A stretch of 64,000 nucleotides of DNA, from NCBI RefSeq assembly GCF_013868135.1, contig NZ_JACEMU010000004.1:1426001-1490000 (forward strand). Direction: 5' to 3'. Positions within the stretch are counted from its first letter, which is position 1. The number at the start of each line of letters is the position of its first letter. The stretch is from Paracoccus sp. S1E-3. GTDB taxonomy: Bacteria; Pseudomonadota; Alphaproteobacteria; Rhodobacterales; Rhodobacteraceae. Shown here in pieces: positions 24,374 through 33,528 of this stretch. Under the pieces are notes generated by a model that saw only the letters and a program-made list of their open reading frames with translations, searched no databases and had not been told where the DNA came from. The position numbers and the translations under genes are program-made.

Positions 24374-25551
24374 TGCAGGTCAGCGAAAGCGGCCCGCAGC
24401 CGCGCCACGGCAGTTTCGACATTTGCGCGCGGCGTGGCGAGGTTGAAGCGGATATGCCCCTCGCCGCCCTTGCCGAAGGTCTCGCCCGCGTTCGCAGCGA
24501 TCTTCGCATCCTTCGCAAGACGCGCCTTCACCTCGTCCGGGGTCATGCCGGTGCCCGTCAGATCGACCCAAGACAGATAGGTCGCCTCCAGCGGCATCGA
24601 GCGCAGGCCGGGAATGGTGCTCACCCCGGCATCGAAGACCTGCCGGTTGCCGTCCAGATAGGTGATGAGCGCATCGACCCATGCCGCCCCTTCGGGCGAA
24701 TAGGCGGCAGCGACCATGTCGACGCCGAACATCCCCGGCGACAGTCCAAGGCCCAGCAATTGCGCCTTGTAGGCCGCGCGCAGAACCGGATCGGCGATGA
24801 TCGCATTGCCGACATGGGCGCCGGCGATATTGAAGGTCTTGGTGGCGGCGGTCAGGGTGATCAGGCGGTTGGCGATCTCGGGTGCGGCCTTGGCCATGAC
24901 GGTGTGGCTGTGGCCGGGCATGACCAGATCGTGGTGGATCTCATCGCTGATGAGGATCAGTTCGTGCCGAGCGCAGAAATCCGCGACCTGGCGCAGTTCT
25001 TCCGGCGTCCACACGCGACCGCCGGGGTTGTGGGGGCTGCACAGGATCAGCATCGTCTCGCGCCCGGTCAGCAGTTCCGCCCAACTGTCCCAATCCATGA
25101 CATAGCGGCCATCCTCGGTGGCCAGCGGAAACTCGGCCACCTCGCGGCCCTGCGCGCGGATAACCCGCGAAAAGGCGTGATAGACGGGCGTCATCAGGAT
25201 CACCCGGTCGCCGGGACGGGTAAATGCCTGTACCGCCAGCGCCGTGCCGTTGACCAGCCCGGCCGCCGTCAGGATCCAGTCGGGATCGACCTGCCAGCCG
25301 TGACGGCTGTCCATCCACCACTGGATGTTCGCCAGATAATCCGGGTGGGCCGACGGATAGCCATAGATGCCATGCGCGGCCAGCCGCTCCACCGCCCGCT
25401 GAACCGGCGCCGGCGGCCGGAAATCCATGTCGGCCACCCACATCGCCAGACCTTCCGCGGTCGGCACGCCGTAGATCGCCTCCATATCGTCCCATTTGTT
25501 GCAATTGGTGCCGCGGCGATCGATGATCTGGTCGAAATCGGGTGTGGTCAT
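24370..25551 (-). CDS. MalY/PatB family pyridoxal-phosphate enzyme (probable C-S lyase)
   Basis: A 393-residue fold-type I aminotransferase-like protein. WVADMDFRPP near 38-47 and GYPSAHPDY are typical of the MalY/PatB branch, whose members are cystathionine beta-lyases. The PLP lysine is in AATKTFNIAG (about 228) and the ILCSPHNPGGRVWT block is clear. It is the first gene of the minus-strand run towards gshA, and divergent from def across 71 bp. Confidence 0.87.
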   Translation of the reverse strand: MTTPDFDQIIDRRGTNCNKWDDMEAIYGVPTAEGLAMWVADMDFRPPAPVQRAVERLAAHGIYGYPSAHPDYLANIQWWMDSRHGWQVDPDWILTAAGLVNGTALAVQAFTRPGDRVILMTPVYHAFSRVIRAQGREVAEFPLATEDGRYVMDWDSWAELLTGRETMLILCSPHNPGGRVWTPEELRQVADFCARHELILISDEIHHDLVMPGHSHTVMAKAAPEIANRLITLTAATKTFNIAGAHVGNAIIADPVLRAAYKAQLLGLGLSPGMFGVDMVAAAYSPEGAAWVDALITYLDGNRQVFDAGVSTIPGLRSMPLEATYLSWVDLTGTGMTPDEVKARLAKDAKIAANAGETFGKGGEGHIRFNLATPRANVETAVARLRAAFADLQ

Positions 25552-25622
25552 GGTTCCTCCTGGTCGGGGATATGGATAGGCAGCTTATTGCGCCGCGCCA
25601 AGCCTTGTCCTAGATCACGAGC

Positions 25623-26150
25623 ATGACAATTCGCCCGATCCTCATTCACCCGGATCCGCGCCTGAAGAAGGTGACCGATCCCGTCGCCCGCATCACGCCC
25701 GAGATCGAGACGCTTGCCGCCGATCTGCTGGCGACCATGTATGACGCCCCCGGCGTCGGCCTCGCCGCGCCGCAGGTCGGCGTGCTGAGCCGCATGTTCG
25801 TCATGGATGCGCAGCGCGATCCGCAGGCCGAACCGCAGCCGATGGTGCTGATCAACCCGGAAATCACCTGGGAATCCGACGAACTGAACGTCTATGAAGA
25901 AGGCTGCCTGTCGATCCCCGAACAATATGCCGAGGTGACCCGCCCCGCCGCCGTGCGCGTCAGCTGGCTGGGACTGGATGGCAAGACCCATGAACGGGAT
26001 TTCGACGGGCTCTGGGCCACTTGCGCCCAGCACGAGATCGACCATCTGGACGGCGTGCTGTTCATCGATCATATCAGTGCCATGCGCCGGCAGATGATCA
26101 CCCGCAAGATGGTCAAGCTGAAGCGCGATCGCGCGCGGGAAATGGGGTAA
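25623..26150 (+). CDS. def: Peptide deformylase, active form
   Basis: A 175-residue metalloprotease that removes the formyl group from nascent proteins. All three motifs are intact: [10 protein letters not shown] (about 43-52), EGCLSIPE with the metal-binding cysteine (about 96-103) and QHEIDHLDG with the catalytic glutamate (about 138-146). It is the first of four genes def - DUF1272 - def-like - fmt. Confidence 0.95.
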   Translation: MTIRPILIHPDPRLKKVTDPVARITPEIETLAADLLATMYDAPGVGLAAPQVGVLSRMFVMDAQRDPQAEPQPMVLINPEITWESDELNVYEEGCLSIPEQYAEVTRPAAVRVSWLGLDGKTHERDFDGLWATCAQHEIDHLDGVLFIDHISAMRRQMITRKMVKLKRDRAREMG

Positions 26151-26155
26151 TTCTG

Positions 26156-26395
26156 ATGATGGAACTTCGTCCGAACTGCGAATGCTGCGACCGCGATCTC
26201 GCGCCCGACGCCCCGGCGCTGATCTGCACCTTCGAATGCACCTTCTGCCCCGATTGCGCGCATGACGTGCTGGGCGGGATCTGCCCGAATTGCGGCGGCA
26301 ATTTCGCCCGGCGACCGGTGCGTCCGCCGGCCATGCTGGCGAAATATCCCGCTTCGACCAAACGCGTTCTCAAGCAGGGCGGCTGCGCCGCGTGA
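26156..26395 (+). CDS. DUF1272 domain zinc-ribbon-like protein
   Basis: A 79-residue protein with seven cysteines in its first half ([32 protein letters not shown]), arranged as in DUF1272 and probably binding zinc. Its function is unknown. It starts 5 bp after the def stop (ATGATG, either ATG possible) and its stop overlaps the GTG start of the next gene. Confidence 0.85.
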   Translation: MMELRPNCECCDRDLAPDAPALICTFECTFCPDCAHDVLGGICPNCGGNFARRPVRPPAMLAKYPASTKRVLKQGGCAA

Positions 26396-26895
26396 CCGCC
26401 CGCCCCTTCCTGCCCTATGCCGACCGCCGCCTGCACATCGCCGCGCAGCCGGTCGAGGCGGTGACCGAGGCCGTCCGCATGATCTGGGACGACATGGTCG
26501 ACACGATGGAGGCCATGCCGGGTGTGGGCCTTGCCGCGCCGCAGATCGGGATCATGCTGCGGCTGGCGGTGGTCGATGCCTCGGACAAACGCGGACAGGC
26601 GGTGCGAATGGCCAACCCGGAAATCCTGCATTCCTCGGTCCAGTTCCGCAGTCACGAGGAAGCCAGCCCCAACCTGCCCGGCGTCTCGGCCCATATCACC
26701 CGACCGCGTGCGGTGACGGTGCGCTTCCTGAACGAACAGGGCGAGGTCGAGGAGCGGGATTTCGTCGGGCTGTGGGCGACCTCGGTTCAGCATCAGATCG
26801 ATCATCTGAACGGCAAGGTCTATGTCGATCATCTGACGCCCCTGCGGCGCAAGATGCTGGTGGCGAAATCCGGCAAGCTGGCAAAGCGGGGCTAG
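26392..26895 (+). CDS. Peptide deformylase-like protein lacking catalytic residues
   Basis: A 167-residue paralogue of def. Motif 1 is intact ([10 protein letters not shown]), but motif 2 EGCLS is EASPN, losing the metal-binding cysteine, and HExxH of motif 3 is HQIDH, losing the catalytic glutamate. Deformylase activity is therefore unlikely. The reading frame is intact with no stops and normal codon use, so the protein is probably kept for another role. The GTG start at 26392 overlaps the DUF1272 stop by 4 nt (GTGA). Confidence 0.87.
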   Translation: MTARPFLPYADRRLHIAAQPVEAVTEAVRMIWDDMVDTMEAMPGVGLAAPQIGIMLRLAVVDASDKRGQAVRMANPEILHSSVQFRSHEEASPNLPGVSAHITRPRAVTVRFLNEQGEVEERDFVGLWATSVQHQIDHLNGKVYVDHLTPLRRKMLVAKSGKLAKRG

Positions 26896-26898
26896 GGC

Positions 26899-26946
26899 CG
26901 CCGGGGCTTTGCCCCGGACCCCAGGATATTGGGACCAAAGTGAAAG
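26899..26946 (+). repeat. Interspersed GC-rich repeat, copy 1
   Basis: GGGGCTTTGCCCCGGACCCC followed by AGGATATTGGGACCAAAGTGAAAG. It shares layout and sequence with 53085-53132 and 59638-59683. It lies inside the def-fmt operon, and its GAAAGAGGG end supplies the likely ribosome site of fmt. GGGGC...GCCCC forms a small hairpin. Confidence 0.7.
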
Positions 26947-26954
26947 AGGGCGCG

Positions 26955-27848
26955 ATGCGGGTTGTCTTCATGGGAACGCCGGAATTTTCGGTCGCAGCGC
27001 TGAAAGCGGTTGCCGCAGCGCATGAGGTCATCTGCGTTTATACCCAACCCCCGCGCGAGGCGGGCCGGGGCCAGAAGCCGCGCCCCTCGCCGGTGCAGGC
27101 CGCCGCCGAGGCGTTGGGGATCGAGGTGCGCTGCCCACGTTCGCTGAAGGGGGCGGAGGCGCAGGCCGAATTTGCGGCGCTCGGGGCCGATGTGGCTGTG
27201 GTCGTGGCTTACGGGCTGATCCTGCCGCGGGCGGTGCTGGATGCACCCCGGCTGGGTTGTCTGAACATCCATGCCTCGATCCTGCCGCGCTGGCGGGGCG
27301 CGGCGCCCATTCACCGCGCGATCATGGCGGGCGATGCCGAAACCGGCGTCGCCATCATGCAGATGGAGGCGGGGCTGGACACAGGGCCGGTGCTGGCCGA
27401 GGCGCGCACACCGATCGGGCCCGAGGAAACCACCGCCGATCTGCACGACCGGCTGGCCGCGATGGGCGCCGGGCTGATCGTCGATGTGCTGGCGCGGTTG
27501 CCAATGGCGGCGGTGCCGCAGCCCGCCGAGGGCGTCACCTATGCCAGCAAGATCGACAAGGCCGAGGCGCGGATCGACTGGACCCGTCCCGCGGCCGAGG
27601 TCGACCGGCTGATTCGCGGGCTGTCACCCTTTCCCGGCGCCTGGTGCGAGATCGCGGGCGAGCGGGTGAAGCTGCTGCGCTCGCGCGTGATTGCCGGCGA
27701 CGGGGCGCCGGGCGAGGTCTTGGGCGGCTTTCGGGTGGCCTGTGGCATCGGCGCCGTCGAGGTGCTGCAGGCGCAACGCGCCGGAAAGCGCCCGATGGAG
27801 GCATCGGAGATCTTGCGCGGACTGTCCCTGCCCGCGCGATTGGGGTGA
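26955..27848 (+). CDS. fmt: Methionyl-tRNA formyltransferase
   Basis: A 297-residue enzyme that formylates initiator Met-tRNA with 10-formyl-tetrahydrofolate. It opens [13 protein letters not shown], has the folate/active-site block [21 protein letters not shown] (region near 101-121) with the SLLP-like loop as SILP, and GLDTGPVL. The C-terminal OB domain is at about 205-297. It is the last gene of the def operon, a classical pairing of formylation and deformylation. Confidence 0.94.
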   Translation: MRVVFMGTPEFSVAALKAVAAAHEVICVYTQPPREAGRGQKPRPSPVQAAAEALGIEVRCPRSLKGAEAQAEFAALGADVAVVVAYGLILPRAVLDAPRLGCLNIHASILPRWRGAAPIHRAIMAGDAETGVAIMQMEAGLDTGPVLAEARTPIGPEETTADLHDRLAAMGAGLIVDVLARLPMAAVPQPAEGVTYASKIDKAEARIDWTRPAAEVDRLIRGLSPFPGAWCEIAGERVKLLRSRVIAGDGAPGEVLGGFRVACGIGAVEVLQAQRAGKRPMEASEILRGLSLPARLG

Positions 27849-28095
27849 GGCAAGGCGCGCTTTGCCGGATATTGAAGCGCCCCCTCGCTTGATTCGGTCT
27901 GCGTCGGCAAGGGGAGAGGTATTGCGGCGCTGCCGGCCGGGAAGCGATCTTTTCCACGGTTCACAGCGTGGCGCGTGAGGGTCGGATCGGTTCAGAGGGG
28001 TCGATGCCATTCGGGCCGCGACACGCCAAAGCCCTGCGCGATCCGCACCACCAAGCCTTGCGCGAGGCGCTGACGCAGCCTAAAAGGGGCGCGTT

Positions 28096-28169
28096 GCGGG
28101 TGTAGCTCAATGGTAGAGCAGCAGCCTTCCAAGCTGAATACGTGGGTTCGATTCCCATCACCCGCTCCA
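28096..28169 (+). tRNA. tRNA-Gly (anticodon UCC)
   Basis: A 74-nt cloverleaf including encoded CCA. The acceptor GCGGGTG pairs with CACCCGC, the D arm is GCTC/GAGC, the anticodon loop CTTCCAA carries TCC and the T arm is GTGGG-TTCGATT-CCCAT. The outer pair of the anticodon stem is a G-A mismatch. Its 3' end is nearly repeated at 39559-39575, suggesting that it is an integration site. Confidence 0.95.
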
Positions 28170-28170
28170 A
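28154..28170 (+). repeat. Putative att site, left (3' end of tRNA-Gly)
   Basis: CCCATCACCCGCTCCAA, the 3' T-arm half, acceptor strand and CCA of the tRNA. It matches 39559-39575 at 16 of 17 positions. Confidence 0.5.
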
Positions 28171-28996
28171 ACCAGCCGCCACCAGGACGGTCTTAGCCAC
28201 TGGAAACTATGAATTTTTAGCGAATAGCGGCAGATACCTCTCTTGAACTCATCACCGCGTCCCGCAACATCCTGTAGCGCGTCATAAAAACCGGGGCGGT
28301 GAAGAACGGTGAAGCGTGTGCTTAAACGCGAGTTCAGGTTGAGCTATGCGCCAGGCGCATAGATCGGTAGCCTAAAACTGCCTGTTGCGAGAGTAATTTC
28401 CGCCTGCCGCTCGCTCGAGGCGAGACTGGTCGCCGGGATACAGTGGAGGCCACGAGTTCCAATTCCCAGGCCTGATGACGGTTTCAGCCATACGCTGTTT
28501 CAGCAGCCACGCTCCTACGACACTGTCCGTGTAAAGGTGCCAGCCTAGCGACGCTATGTCCGCCATAAAGCTGGCCTCTCGGCTGCACTTAGCTGAGATG
28601 GAGGCAGTCCGAGCCGACTGGATCACCACCTTTGACCGAACGTCCTTGAGTTCCGCCCCCTGCCTTCACCTTTTTCTCATGATGATGCCAAGGCGTAGGC
28701 CAGACATCTACAGCCAGCAAATCAGCGACCATCGCGTCGAATGCTGGCCAGGACCATTCGAAATCATACATCACCAATCAGACCGGCAGGGAGGCGGAGT
28801 AAAGGACGGGACGTGCCGGTCATGTGATTGCCAGCTGGAAGTAGGGTGAGAAGTGGCGTCCGGCGCCGCAGCGACCGAGCTGTAACTGCATGCGGCAGGC
28901 GGTGCCGAGATTCGGTATCCTGTCAGTACCCGCCAGAATACCGTCCGACTGCGGCGCGAGGAACATCCGCGGTGAGGTCAAGTAACGTGTGGCACC
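28170..28996. other. 827-bp lower-GC region with no intact gene
   Basis: The stretch between tRNA-Gly and pcaD is richer in A/T (about 45-55% GC in places) than its surroundings. Small frames exist (minus 28372-28629, minus 28589-28777, plus 28556-28849), but none resembles a known protein and they overlap one another. It may hold remnants of the integration module of the island. I see no complete gene, RNA or clear repeat in it. Confidence 0.55.
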
Positions 28997-29776
28997 TCAA
29001 CTGAGGAAAGCCCTCAGGCTGGTATTGAATTGTGCGGCGGACTCCACGTTTACGATATGGCGGCCGGGCAGCGAAAGGTGTCGCCCGTCGCGGACGCCCT
29101 TTGCGATGGCGTCAAGATCGGCCGGCGGACAGACCGGATCCTCGCTGCCCGAAATCGCCAGCAACGGGTTGGCAATCTGGTCAAGACAGTCGCGCAAATC
29201 CGCCGCCGCAAGGGCCGCACAGCACCCGACATAGCCCTCGGTCGCGGTCGCCGCAAAGCTGGTCAGGATCTGGTCCACGGTCGCAGGGCCCTGCTGGCGG
29301 AAGGCTGGTGTGAACCATCGTTCTGCGGTCGCGGGGACAAGCTGGATAAGTCCGTTTGTGCGAACCTCGGCGATGCGGGCATTCCAGCCGTCAGCGGTGC
29401 CGATCCGCGCGGAGGTAGCGCTGACCGCAACGCGGTCGAGCCGCGCGCCGTGATGGATCGCCAGCCACTGCCCAGTCAGTCCGCCAATGGACAGGCCGCA
29501 GAAGTGCGTTCGGCCAATCGCAAGCGTATCCAGCAGCGCGATCACGTCGCCGCCCAGATCGGCCAGGCCGTAGGGCGGCGGTGGCACAGATGATTTGCCA
29601 TGGCCGCGCCGGTCATAGCGCAGGATGCGGAAATCGCCGGCCAAGGCTTCGGCTTGGGCGTCCCACATATGCATATCGGTGCCCAGGGAGTTGCAGAAGG
29701 TCAGCCATGGTCTGTCCGCTGCCGGCCCGTCGATCCGGTAATGAATGCGATGGGTCGGCAGGTCCAGATAGGGCAT
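28997..29776 (-). CDS. pcaD: 3-oxoadipate enol-lactonase
   Basis: A 259-residue alpha/beta hydrolase that opens 3-oxoadipate enol-lactone to 3-oxoadipate. The nucleophile is Ser in GLSIGGLTG (about 95-103), the acid is in SGSEDPVCP and the histidine in LPGRHIVNVE. RYDRRGHGKSS and NSLGTDMHMWD are typical of PcaD. It is the last gene of the cat-ben run, directly after the transporter (2-bp gap), and catalyses the step after CatC. The context makes the assignment firm. Confidence 0.93.
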   Translation of the reverse strand: MPYLDLPTHRIHYRIDGPAADRPWLTFCNSLGTDMHMWDAQAEALAGDFRILRYDRRGHGKSSVPPPPYGLADLGGDVIALLDTLAIGRTHFCGLSIGGLTGQWLAIHHGARLDRVAVSATSARIGTADGWNARIAEVRTNGLIQLVPATAERWFTPAFRQQGPATVDQILTSFAATATEGYVGCCAALAAADLRDCLDQIANPLLAISGSEDPVCPPADLDAIAKGVRDGRHLSLPGRHIVNVESAAQFNTSLRAFLS

Positions 29777-29778
29777 GG

Positions 29779-31137
29779 TCAGGCTTTCACGACAAGGCTG
29801 TCATCTTCCGGCGCGGCAGATGCTGCCGCATTGCCGCTGCCGGGGTTGCTCAGCGCGTAGACCAGCATCGCCATGGCGGCGATTGCCGCGGGGATCGCGA
29901 AGATCAGAAAGTTCTGGCCCAGCGGCAATTCCCGCGCCAACAGCACCCCGCCGATCGTCGGCCCGACGATGGCGCCGATCCGGCCCACCCCCGAGGCCCA
30001 GCCAAGACCCGTCGAGCGCACAGACAGATTGTAGAGTTGCGCGACACTGGCATAGAGCAGGATCTGCGTGCCGATGGTCGTGGCCCCGGCGATGAAGACC
30101 AGCAGGAACAGCACCGCCGGTGCCGGGTTCATGCCGATCAGCGCGATGGACAGCGCCGCGGCGGCGAAATAGCCGATGACGACCTTCGGCAGTCCCAACC
30201 GGTCGCCCAGCCAGCCGCCGGCCACCGCGCCTGCCATGCCGCCGAAATTCAGCGCGAACAGGCTGAGAAGGCTGGCGCGCTCGGCATAGCCGGCCTCTTG
30301 CAGCACCTTGGGCAGCCAGGACGACAGCAGATAGACCAGCAGCAGGCAGCAGAAGAACGAAGCCCAGAGCATCAGCGTCGGCAGGCTGCGGCCGTGGCGG
30401 AACAGTTCGGCGACCGAGGCGGAGGCGCCCTTCTTCTCGCTGAAAACCAGCCGGTCATCCTCGGCAAGCGGTGTATCGGGGGCGACCTTGGCGAAGATGC
30501 GGCGCGCCTCCTCCTGCCTGCCCTCGCGGATGAGGAACCCCAGCGACTCGGGCAGCTTCCACAGCACCAGCGGAAACAGCAGCAGCGGGACGGCGGCGAC
30601 GAAGAACATCGGCTTCCAGCCGAGTTCGGGGATGATCCCGATCCCAAGACCCGCCGCGACCATGCCGCCCACCGAATAGCCCGAGAACATGATGGCGACC
30701 ATGGTGCCGCGCAGGCGTCTGGGCGCGTATTCGTTCATCAGCGCGACCGCGTTCGGCATCAGGCCGCCGCAGCCAAGCCCCGCGATGAAGCGGAAGATCT
30801 TGAACTGCTCGGGCGAGTTGGCAAAGCCGGTCAGAACGGTGGCCGAGGTGAACAGCACGAAGCTGATCGCGACCCCCTTCTTGCGACCGATCCTGTCGGC
30901 CAGCGACCCGAGGACAAGCGCCCCGAACATCATCCCGAACAACGCCCAGGCCTGCAGCGCGCCGGCCTGCGGCTTGGTCAGGCCCCATTCGGCGATCAGC
31001 GTCGGAAGCACCGTCCCGGCCACGAAAACGTCGTAGCCGTCCACGATCAGCAGCACGCCGCACAGCGCGACCACCATCCATTGAAACCGTCCGAACGGGC
31101 TTCGGTCTATCGCCTCGTTCACGTCGATATTGCGCAT
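29779..31137 (-). CDS. benK: MFS transporter, aromatic acid:H+ symporter family (benzoate uptake)
   Basis: A 452-residue transporter with 12 predicted membrane helices. The AAHS signatures VDGYDVFVAG (about 32-41) in helix 1 and GSLADRIGRKK after helix 2 are present. Position between benD and pcaD points to benzoate or a related acid as substrate; substrate choice is an inference. The start at 31137 has GGAGG 7 nt upstream. The frame is open further upstream without similarity. Confidence 0.88.
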   Translation of the reverse strand: MRNIDVNEAIDRSPFGRFQWMVVALCGVLLIVDGYDVFVAGTVLPTLIAEWGLTKPQAGALQAWALFGMMFGALVLGSLADRIGRKKGVAISFVLFTSATVLTGFANSPEQFKIFRFIAGLGCGGLMPNAVALMNEYAPRRLRGTMVAIMFSGYSVGGMVAAGLGIGIIPELGWKPMFFVAAVPLLLFPLVLWKLPESLGFLIREGRQEEARRIFAKVAPDTPLAEDDRLVFSEKKGASASVAELFRHGRSLPTLMLWASFFCCLLLVYLLSSWLPKVLQEAGYAERASLLSLFALNFGGMAGAVAGGWLGDRLGLPKVVIGYFAAAALSIALIGMNPAPAVLFLLVFIAGATTIGTQILLYASVAQLYNLSVRSTGLGWASGVGRIGAIVGPTIGGVLLARELPLGQNFLIFAIPAAIAAMAMLVYALSNPGSGNAAASAAPEDDSLVVKA

Positions 31138-31175
31138 TTCGTTTCCTCCCTGAAATGCTGTTTGACTGGCTGCGA

Positions 31176-31961
31176 TCAGCCCGTGTCGCCACCGGCGACC
31201 GGCAGAATGGAGCCGGTGATGTAGGATGCCTCGTCCGAAGCCAGAAACAGGATCGGCGCGGCCTGTTCCTCGATGGTGCCGTAGCGGTGCATCGGCGCCG
31301 ATTGCTTCACCTGATCCACGACTTGCGACATCCATGCCTTTTCGGCCTCGCTGTCACCTTCGGCATTGCGGGGAATGCGGCGGGGCGGTGCCTCGGTCCC
31401 GCCCGGCGCCGTGGCGACGACGCGGATATTCTGACTGGCCAGTTCCATCGCCAGCGATTGCGTGATGGCATTGATGCCACCCTTGGCCGCAGAATAGGGC
31501 ACGCGGTGGATGCCGCGCGTCGCGTTCGAGGATACGTTGACGATGGTGCCCCCACCCCGCGTTGCCAGATGCGGCAGGACCGCCCGGCAGCAATAGAGCG
31601 TCGGCATCAGCGAGCGGCGGATCTCGGCATCGATCTGGTCCGGTTCGAATTCAGCATAGGGCCGCATGCGGATCGCGCCGCCGACATTGTTGATCAGAAT
31701 GTCGATGCCGCCGAAGGTCTGGGCGGCATGACGCATCGCGGCGTCGCAGCCATCCCAGCTTTCCAGATCGGCGTTGAATGCGGCCGCATTGTCACCCGCC
31801 TCGGCCGCGACTTCGGCGACGAAGTCGGCCCGGTCCACCAGCAACACCTTGCCGCCCTCGGCTGCGGCGCGCAGGGCGACTGCGCGGCCGATCCCCTGCG
31901 CGGCGCCGGTGACAACCAGAACCTTGCCGGCGAAGCGGGCTGCAAAGACAGGCCCGCTCAT
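31176..31961 (-). CDS. benD: 1,6-dihydroxycyclohexa-2,4-diene-1-carboxylate dehydrogenase
   Basis: A 261-residue SDR enzyme that oxidises and decarboxylates benzoate cis-diol to catechol with NAD+. TGAAQGIGRAVA (about 18-29) binds the nucleotide, NNVGG is near 92-96 and YSAAKGG carries the Tyr/Lys pair. The start at 31961 overlaps the benC stop by 4 nt (ATGA). Confidence 0.93.
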   Translation of the reverse strand: MSGPVFAARFAGKVLVVTGAAQGIGRAVALRAAAEGGKVLLVDRADFVAEVAAEAGDNAAAFNADLESWDGCDAAMRHAAQTFGGIDILINNVGGAIRMRPYAEFEPDQIDAEIRRSLMPTLYCCRAVLPHLATRGGGTIVNVSSNATRGIHRVPYSAAKGGINAITQSLAMELASQNIRVVATAPGGTEAPPRRIPRNAEGDSEAEKAWMSQVVDQVKQSAPMHRYGTIEEQAAPILFLASDEASYITGSILPVAGGDTG

Positions 31962-32986
31962 GCAACGGCCTTTTGGGGTTCGTTCGGGGTGAATTTCTCG
32001 TAGTGAAAACTGGCGGTCTGGATAGCGTTCTCGTCCAGATAGCGGCGGACGGCATCGACCATCGGCGGGGGGCCGCACAGATAAACCTCGACCTTGCCGG
32101 TCGCCAGCATGTCCTCGGGCATGTGCTGCGTGACCCAGCCCTTGCGCGGGTGATCCGAAGCCGCGTCCGCGACCACGGTGTCATAGGTGAAGTTCGGCAG
32201 GCGGTCGGCATAGGCGGCCAACTGATCCACCAGCACCAGATCCAGATCGCGGGTGACGCCATAGATCAGGTGAACCTGCCGCTGTGATCCGGCGCGGGCC
32301 AGAACTTCCAGCATCGACAGGAAGGGGGCAAGTCCGGTCCCCCCCGCCAAAAACAGCAGCGGGCCGTCACCCTCGCGCAGATAGAAACTGCCCATCGGGC
32401 CCGTCAGGGTCAGTTGGTCGCCCGGTTTAGCACCAGCAAGCCAATTGCTCATCAGCCCGTCCGCGATCTTCTTGATCAGAAAGCTAAGCTGATTTTCGCC
32501 CGGCGGGCTGCTGAAGGAATAGCACCGGTGTGCGCCGCTGCCGGGAACGTCGATATTGACATATTGCCCCGGCAGAAAGACCGGCGCGGCAGCGGTATCC
32601 TCGACCGCCAGTTCCAGCACCACGGCGGCGTCGTGATGCGGCTGAACCCGCGTCACCGTGGCGGCGAAGGACTGCTGGCCGGTCTTGCAGGCCTGCGAGG
32701 TCGTGGGCACCGACAGCACGCAATCGGATGACGGCACCATCTGGCAGGTCAGGACCAGCCCCTCGGCGGCCTCGTCGCCAGTCAGGGCATCGTCGATATA
32801 TTCGTCGCCCAGATCATAGGTGCCGCTTTCGGCGCGGCATTTGCAGGTGCCGCACACCCCGTCCGAGCAGTCCATCGGTAGGTTGATCTTTTTGCGATAG
32901 GCCGCATCAAGAACCTTCTCTCCCTTTTTGCAGTCAACGAAACGGGTGATCCCGTCCTCGAAATTCAGGGCGATCCTGTAGCACAT
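31958..32986 (-). CDS. benC: Benzoate 1,2-dioxygenase electron transfer component (ferredoxin reductase)
   Basis: A 342-residue fusion of an N-terminal plant-type 2Fe-2S ferredoxin (CSDGVCGTCKC, about 40-50, with the fourth cysteine near 80) and a FAD/NADH reductase (RCYSFSSPPGE for FAD, LFLAGGTGLAPFLSML for NADH). It passes electrons from NADH to BenAB. The C-terminal FHYEKFTPNE is normal. It lies 32 bp after benB. Confidence 0.94.
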   Translation of the reverse strand: MCYRIALNFEDGITRFVDCKKGEKVLDAAYRKKINLPMDCSDGVCGTCKCRAESGTYDLGDEYIDDALTGDEAAEGLVLTCQMVPSSDCVLSVPTTSQACKTGQQSFAATVTRVQPHHDAAVVLELAVEDTAAAPVFLPGQYVNIDVPGSGAHRCYSFSSPPGENQLSFLIKKIADGLMSNWLAGAKPGDQLTLTGPMGSFYLREGDGPLLFLAGGTGLAPFLSMLEVLARAGSQRQVHLIYGVTRDLDLVLVDQLAAYADRLPNFTYDTVVADAASDHPRKGWVTQHMPEDMLATGKVEVYLCGPPPMVDAVRRYLDENAIQTASFHYEKFTPNEPQKAVA

Positions 32987-33018
32987 GGCTTCCTCCTCGC
33001 ATGTGTGCTGGGTGGAGA

Positions 33019-33528
33019 TCAGACGTGATAGACGTCGATGACCTGGCGGATGTAATCGTTCTTCAGGACGATCTTCTTGGCCACGATCTGCAGCCCGTCA
33101 TCGCCCCTGCGCAGGGTCACGAACATGGTTCCGAAGAACTGATCCGTGACCTTGTAGCGGTGGTTCAGGGTGTGAAAGTTGTAGCGGATATCGACCTCGG
33201 CCCCGCGATCCTCGATCACCTCGACATTCAGGACGGCGTGGCTGGTGCGCGGCTCGGGCGTGGATGCGCCGGAACGCTCGGTCTTGATCCGAAAGACCCG
33301 GTCCTCAAGCCCGCTGCGGTCGGGATAGTAGATCAGCGAAATTTCGGATTGCGGATCCTCGGTCGGCTGGTCGTTGTCGTCCCAAGCGGGCATCCAGTAG
33401 GACGCATCGGGCGCATAGCAGGTCAGCCATTCGTCCCATTCGCGGTCGTCCAGCAGGCGCGCCTCGCGGTAGAGAAACGCACAGATGGCGTCATAGCCGA
33501 TAGCGGAAGTGGTGTGATCGAGGCTCAT
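33019..33528 (-). CDS. benB: Benzoate 1,2-dioxygenase small (beta) subunit
   Basis: A 169-residue cone-shaped NTF2-like subunit that holds the alpha subunits in an alpha3beta3 hexamer. It has [21 protein letters not shown] (region near 28-48) and a Tyr/Arg-rich middle as in BenB/XylY. The ATG at 33528 overlaps the benA stop by 4 nt. Confidence 0.93.
   Translation of the reverse strand: MSLDHTTSAIGYDAICAFLYREARLLDDREWDEWLTCYAPDASYWMPAWDDNDQPTEDPQSEISLIYYPDRSGLEDRVFRIKTERSGASTPEPRTSHAVLNVEVIEDRGAEVDIRYNFHTLNHRYKVTDQFFGTMFVTLRRGDDGLQIVAKKIVLKNDYIRQVIDVYHV

Noticed and set aside
28556..28849. 97-codon plus-strand frame and opposing small frames after tRNA-Gly
   Set aside because: They overlap each other, lack recognisable domains and lack ribosome sites; kept only as part of an unexplained region.
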